A DNA stretch of 64,000 bases from Spirometra erinaceieuropaei (taxonomy: Eukaryota; Platyhelminthes; Cestoda; Diphyllobothriidea; Diphyllobothriidae). A program made the position numbers and the translations under genes. Shown here in pieces: positions 58,681 through 64,000 of this stretch. The DNA lies in NCBI GenBank assembly GCA_902702965.1, contig CACRXP010000223.1, forward strand, positions 117,915 through 181,914, read 5' to 3'. How positions within the stretch are numbered: position 1 is the first letter of the stretch; every line of letters starts with the position of its first letter. The notes under the pieces were generated by a model. That model ran no database searches, was not told the DNA's origin, and saw nothing but the letters and a program-made list of their open reading frames with translations.

Positions 58681-59599
58681 TAAACGGTTGTGCTTGGTGT
58701 GATTATTCCCTGCTTGCCTGTATCTAGTTTGGTAATTGTCGCAGTTCCATCAACAGTGTTCGACATTGGCATGATAGTATCAGTTTTCGCACACGCACTG
58801 TCCTGTCGAATGACCCTCAGGTGGAGATTTGACGTCATTTCTCCACCTCGCTGTCCGGCGCTAGGTCATCAATATGCACGGAAATCCCCCATACTGTCTG
58901 ACGTTGTTACTTTGCTCACAACCACGCCAAATCCGGTAAGAGACTCCAGCCGTTTCTGCTGTGGCAATGGGAATTTCGACCTCATTGACTGACGTATGAT
59001 TGTTATCTATGGTCAGTGGCGATCACTTATCATATAAGTACTCAATATTACTAGTGATGAAATTGCGGCATTCATGCCACCGGATAGGGGTAACTGAGCA
59101 GTCATCGCACCAAGTACGACCGTTTCGCAGGCGGCAGGAGCTGAGACTCATGGCTACTGTGTCTTCTATAAACCACAAGCTTCCTGAATCCACTACCTTA
59201 TCTTTTCCTGGCTCTGATGACGTGTCCCTGAGGGAGTCCGAACATTTAGGTGAATAAAGTTTTGATTCTGCTTTCCAGTCTCCTTCTTCCCTTTTATGTT
59301 TTAACTTGTCGCATCCCGTTTACGGCCAGGGCATGGCTGCCTAAAGGATATTTTTGCGGTTTGGGAGTGGCACATATCCCGTTACGTCCTTTCGTCGAAA
59401 TGCGTAGCTTTTATGTAAAACACAGGTTAAATGAGTAATTTGCTGAGTTTAATGGGTTAGATTAGACAATCATCGCATCTTTTCAGCCAAGCAACATTTA
59501 TCTGGCCGTAGCCTGTGCGTGGATTAGTATCTATATGACTGAACTGGCAATACGAATCCACGGGATTTTAGTACATTGCCAGCCATGCAACGCCCAGTG

Positions 59600-60395
59600 T
59601 AGCTCATGAAATGTTTGCCGGATAACCGGAGGGCGTTTTCCGTTGGAAAGGATTACTTATAGTGACGTGATTATCTCGCTGCATAATGCCGAGACATTTT
59701 AATCCCGACAAAATGCCGGCTTTTGTTTTTGTCTCCAGCCGCGTGTAAAAACCCGACCTGACATAACGTATACATTTTGCCATTTATTTTGGTACCCTTA
59801 CACATTTAAATTTTTTATGCGGAAAAATGCATAAAATGTCTACTCCAGGTTTTCATTCTCTAGAAAATTACGTCTGTAAATCTTATACCCGAGAGTAGGG
59901 TGTCTTTCCGTTGTAGGAAATTGTGTAATTATGAGATGGACATGACTATGAAGTGTCCATTCAGATGGCTGATGTGTCTGTTGATCAGTACTCCCTGTAA
60001 AGGACAAACTGTGGTCCACGTGCATTAAAATCGCATGAGTCCTATATGCTTTCTTCTTAGTGACATAAAGCAGTGCATGATTCTCCTCTCATGGAGGACC
60101 TAAACCTTGTACGTTAGTAACCCTGGACGCTGGTGCGATGACTGGTTCAGTACAAAATTAATTGGAAATTGAAAACGCTTTCTAAAATCAAAGTTAACTC
60201 CTTCTCGAGTAAGACGTTCGGAGAGGACGTAAGATTCTACAAAATAATTACAAGCCCAGATATTTTTATGCTGTTTTATACACTATATGTTTAAATTTGT
60301 AAAGGCGTCATACAGCAATATGCAAATAATTCCTTCTAATCGAAAACGGGCCTAAGTTATTCACTAAACACTTTATGAGATACGCCACCTACAGG
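59600..60395 (-). mobile_element. foldback element, highly diverged copy (intronic)
   Basis: The left part has CTCATGAAATGTTTGCCGG, then AAAGGATTACTTATAG; the right part has CCTTCTAATCGAAAACGGG and CACTTTATGAGATACGCC. These are the family's paired arm ends. The loop, with TGTGGTCCACGTGCATTAAA, is in minus orientation. Both arms have large deletions and many changes, making it the oldest copy in the window. Terminal CAGT is not preserved. Confidence 0.65.
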
Positions 60396-60399
60396 GAGA

Positions 60400-63300
60400 A
60401 GACCGCCTGGTTATTTAAAAATCCGGCAACACAGGCCATTTACCAGCCGGAAAACCGATAGAATTGTTGTCATCCGATTACAATTGAAAGTGTGCAGTTG
60501 CATCTTCTACGAAGTTTTACATATCAGCTTATAACTCGCGAAGGATAACAGTAAGGGTAAAAGAGTTGCCGGCAGCATTTTATTACCAGACTTATCACGG
60601 TTGTCTGTTTTGCCTTTTATAGCAAAATGCACTGAAAAAAAATAATTTCACTGCATGGCGAGGACAGTCGCAGTCCCTTATCTGGTACAGACAGAGCGGT
60701 AGTAGGGGGATATCTCGGGCTGAAATGATTATTTTCCTGCTTCCATCTCTAAATTAATTTTCTTTATGTGAGTTTTTCATGCCCCTTTGTAAAATTTCTG
60801 CAGTTTCAATGTGCTCAGTCTATCAAAGAATTCCTCTGAATTTAAGCATGCATATAAGCAACACAGTATTCCATAACATGTTAATTTTTTGCAAAATCCT
60901 TTTCAGTGCTAAAACTGAACTAATTTGTTGTCTTAAAACTGCATCTTCCCATGAAAAATAACTGCGCATTGTGTCATGAGGGGGTTGAACACCCAAATGA
61001 GATCATAGGTTTATATTACAACTAGATCCTCACCCATTTGTCATTTATCTAAGCAGTGAGCATCCCATATCAGCATTTTCTTCTTGCTTTAATTTTTCAA
61101 CAGTTGGGCACAATTAATTTTGAAAAACGAAACGGCACCAAAACAGCGTCTACCTAACCACTAACATTATTAATAGTCGGACATGCGAAAACTTATTTAA
61201 CCGAAACGCTGCTCCCCGCTGCCTTATTGAACAAAACCGGTTTCATCGTTCTATAGCAAATAAAATAGTTGAAGCCCGTCTGAATTAAAGCGGGTAGGGG
61301 TAAGGGGAGGTAAAATCAGCTCAAACTTTATAACTAGAAAAAACTTGATAACTCATTTACAGAGAACCCGCACTCAAGAGCAATAGAATTCTTTTAAGTT
61401 ACAATATTTTAAGTTCATTTCCAACTGTCATACCCCGCTACGCAGCTCAAACAAAGCCATAAAAGGAGCCGCGAATTTTGATTTAGATCTGACAGTCGAT
61501 ATAACGAAACCATGAAATGAGAATCTGCAGTGTGCCAAAAAATTTCCTGGAAGTAATAAAAGAACGGGAAAGCGCGTTCTCATTTTGTGGGATGTAGACT
61601 GAACGGACAAGAACAAAGTTCGCGAATTACGAAGGTTATAAGAAATGCACAGATTTAACTAAAACCTACGAACTTGGGCTTTTTCAAAATGATGTTATCT
61701 TCAAGATGATAAGCTCGCTGTTTGCCTTTCCATCAGTCTGATTTATTTATAACATCGGGTCATACTGCACAAAAGTTAACCAGCCCAAGGCATCATACGA
61801 TGCACTGTATTCGTTCTACTATAACCCGTTTACTGCTTTATATGCACTCGCTCGTCCGCGTACACTAGACTGGAAAGAGTAACCCAACAGTACGGGCTAT
61901 AATTATGCCGCTCACAGTCACCCTAAGCAAGCGCAGAGCAAATGGCGAAAAAGGCATCTCAACAATCACCCAGTACATATGCTGACAAGATACGTCGGTC
62001 CTCCTGTCAGGCTTCAACAACTTCTTCTTGGTCTGATCTTAATGGTGCTCCAAAACAGTTGAGATCCGAGCCGCCTCCTCCCAACCTTTTCTTTATGTAT
62101 GAGACCCTGGTCCTTTGTGCACGGACCAGGGAGTGTGTGGCACTCCTAGGTACTGGTTCACTCCAGGCCACACACAGGCGCCCGACCCCGCCTTCGGTCT
62201 TCTCGGCAGATGCAGCGCAGCCCAACTATTAACGTAAACTGATTCACGTGCGAGCAATCGGTTTTACGCTTGTCTTGCTCTAAGTCGCACAATGTACATT
62301 GTAGTAAACAACGATCTAGCTGTCGTGTATTTTGAGATTATGTCGAACTGGTCCTCTTGCGTGCAATACCCATTGCATACGCACTAATGCTTTGCTACTG
62401 AAGTTGAGGAGACTCAGAATTGATTTTATGCAGCATTTAAGGTTAGAACTGACATATTTTGGTATGGACACTTAGCTGTTCAACTGTTTACTATCCACAG
62501 ACTAGACTACAGAGGCCTCTTAGGACATTTACAGTTTTTTTTAGACTTTTGCCTCCACGTTGGAAAGTTATGACTGGCAGTCAAAAGAACAAATCACAAC
62601 TCTCTTCCAAAGATTCTGCTCTTATAAAAAAATGGTTTCATAGAATTGTTTGACATTTATTCCCTACAAACCGTTCATAGTCCTCTGAAGACTTCTGGCA
62701 CCGTGTACGTTTCAAGTAAGACGCTAAAATTTGTTATCCTAGGCGTATAATGCACAGCTGCATCAGGGAGCGACAATTTCGAATATGCCTTCCTGATTGT
62801 CTGTTGTGCAAATTGTTTATGCATGTTATGGCAGACCAGACGAGCGCAGCTATTAGGTGCAGTTTGCGCCTAATCATTCATTCCACATAAAAATGTGAAT
62901 TATCGTGTGCCCTCGATATTTGAGTTCTGAAACTTGAATACTCAGTGCAGGAAGGGATTTATTGACAAATTGGTGAAATGTAAAAACTGAATATGTTATA
63001 CCAAAGTCCAATAAGGGACTTATTAGATAATAGGTTGCTGTATTGCTCTTTTCAACTAACACCAAGCATATCGTGCCAGAATTGTCAACTCAGTTTGCAC
63101 GACAATAAACTTGAATGTTTTTTGATCTCTCAAGAGAAGGTCTGGCAGTTTCAAGCATCGTGTAGAGGTTGAACTGCTTGGTAGCCTAATTTTTGGCTTA
63201 ACCCATCCTGAAAGTAAGCATGTCCAAAAGTTATAAGACAGTTGAGACATAGAAACACCTTTAGGGGCGTATCGAAAAGTGTCAAAGTCGCCCATACTGG

Positions 63301-63620
63301 AACTACGCCTGCCAGATTTACAGCTTCACATTAAGTGCACGACCCTGCTCAGAGCAAATAGCACGAAGCAAACATTAAATCTTTAGAAGCTTTCACCGGG
63401 ACTACCAACGCTCGTGAAGGAACATTGACGGTGAAACGGCATGTCGCTGGGAAAATATCGTTACGACTTATAGGTTGCAGCCCTCTGTCCTGCCTGCAAA
63501 GTGACAGTCTGAAACACTATCCAGAGGATTCTTTAGAGTTGATCTAAGTTTGCTGCACGCGGAAACCGTAAAAAAGTACTGAAGACGAAAGAGTATGCGG
63601 TCGTCTAAAGTTGGTTTTTA
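60400..63620. other. intronic stretch without recognised exon
   Basis: Mostly AT-rich. A GC-richer patch at 61942-62232 is open on both strands but shows no domain. Within it are two adjacent hairpins: CCCTGGTCC/GGACCAGGG at 62106-62131 and TGTGTGGC/GCCACACA at about 62135-62175, the second flanking a B-box-like GGTTCACTCC. These may be part of an old SINE. Confidence 0.45.
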
Positions 63621-63689
63621 ATAACTTGCTGCCTTGAATATGCTCCATTTTCTCTTATTCACGCATTTTCCACCTGAAAATGCCGCTAG

Positions 63690-64000
63690 CTCCTCCACTG
63701 ATACTGCATCGGCCACCAAACTCCAACAGTTCTCCTCAATGCTGTCTGCCCACCGGCTCCAAAAAGTTGACTTCCCCAGGGCCCAGCAGTTTACCGCCAG
63801 CTGTCAGTTTGCAGCTTCTTACTCCACTCCGACCGTATTTGAGACAGGCTGTCGACCAAATACCACACCCACAACAGAAGAGGATGAGTTGACGGGAGCT
63901 GCCAAAAAGCTTTCGACCTCGTGTTCTTCCATAGCCGTATTTTTCGAAAATCCCGAGGATGGAGCATTGGAGGACCTCTGTTACCTTTCGGTCTCTGCTT
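63690..64000 (+). CDS. PLK4: polo-like kinase (PLK4-like), candidate next exon, runs off window
   Basis: One frame is open from 63625 to the window end with no stop, and its GC content is higher than the flanks. The only AG in the open upstream part is at 63688-63689, behind a pyrimidine-rich stretch. Splicing there adds one base to the phase 2 codon left by the donor at 57033, giving Ser and then entering exactly this open frame. About 103 residues are visible, rich in Ser, Thr and Ala (SSTDTASATKLQQF at the start, AVFFENPEDGALEDLCYL near the end). This would be the linker after the kinase domain; no polo box is recognisable yet. A short competing frame with an ATG at 63680 is probably a shadow. 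Confidence 0.55.

Larger units (their letters stand above)
57033..63689 (+). other. kinase intron 3 (6.7 kb, proposed)
   Basis: Runs from the GTGCGT donor to the TAG at 63687-63689. It contains the TTAGGG-cored family 1 copy, a half element at about 58.5 kb related to the 25.9-kb palindrome, a degraded foldback element at 59.6-60.4 kb and a pair of small hairpins at 62.1 kb. No intervening exon is recognised, but a small linker exon could hide here. Confidence 0.55.
45964..64000 (+). other. PLK4: PLK4-like kinase gene locus (partial, 5' and 3' incomplete)
   Basis: Summary of the gene: coding exons 45964-46382, 50128-50540, 56598-57032 and probably 63690-64000, with introns of 3.7, 6.1 and 6.7 kb. 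Phases are 0, 2 and 2, and all junctions are canonical GT-AG. Joined, the first three exons give one complete kinase domain with every catalytic residue, plus two lineage-specific inserts (beta-2/beta-3 and after the GPPF motif). The introns carry three foldback elements, SINEs and telomere-like repeats. Alternatives within the family are PLK1-3; polo-box sequence beyond the window would decide. Confidence 0.65.

Noticed and set aside
61942..62232. 96-codon plus-strand frame with an ATG
   Set aside because: An equally long frame lies on the other strand, there is no domain, and the patch contains hairpins; it lies inside a proposed kinase intron.

Overview
This is eukaryotic nuclear DNA, most likely from a flatworm and probably a tapeworm (Platyhelminthes; the clade is an inference from gene structure and repeat types). 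It is AT-rich, contains no bacterial operons, has one host gene split by multi-kilobase introns, and is otherwise filled with decayed mobile elements.

The only host gene I can support lies in the right third on the + strand: a Ser/Thr protein kinase of the polo-like family, closest by eye to PLK4/SAK. Three kinase-domain exons (45964-46382, 50128-50540, 56598-57032) join in phase and carry the glycine loop, beta-3 lysine, alpha-C Glu, HRD, DFG and APE. A fourth candidate exon (63690-64000) is phase-compatible and stays open to the window edge. The first exon(s) and the 3' part of the gene, where polo boxes would be, are not confirmed here.

The left half holds mobile-element material. Positions 1-12,990 show nothing recognisable. 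At 12,997-13,795 is a wrecked Penelope-like reverse transcriptase, abutting at about 13,790 a 5'-truncated Rex1/CR1-type non-LTR retrotransposon with an intact RT frame, a duplicated 3' UTR and a (CT)n tail (to about 15,593).

From 16.9 kb rightwards the window is crowded with non-coding elements. (1) Nine copies of a roughly 0.95-kb foldback element, almost all stem, with CAGT...ACTG-type ends beside TA, in two subfamilies with different terminal sequence but a shared body and loop. (2) SINEs derived from a tRNA resembling tRNA-Arg(TCT), including a permuted dimeric insertion with an 11-bp target-site duplication. (3) A second tRNA-derived SINE. (4) Two families of dispersed repeats with degenerate TTAGGG-like interiors but different conserved flanks. 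(5) Other long palindromes (25.9-26.4 kb, 33.2-33.8 kb, 54.4-54.6 kb). (6) A degenerate repeat pair at 17.5 and 28.4 kb.

Several of these sit inside the kinase introns, so its pre-mRNA should contain very long self-complementary hairpins. The best candidates for something undescribed are the foldback family, the TTAGGG-cored dispersed repeats, and a recurring hammerhead-core-like motif (CTGANGA, 19-22 nt, then CGAAACGTCAG).
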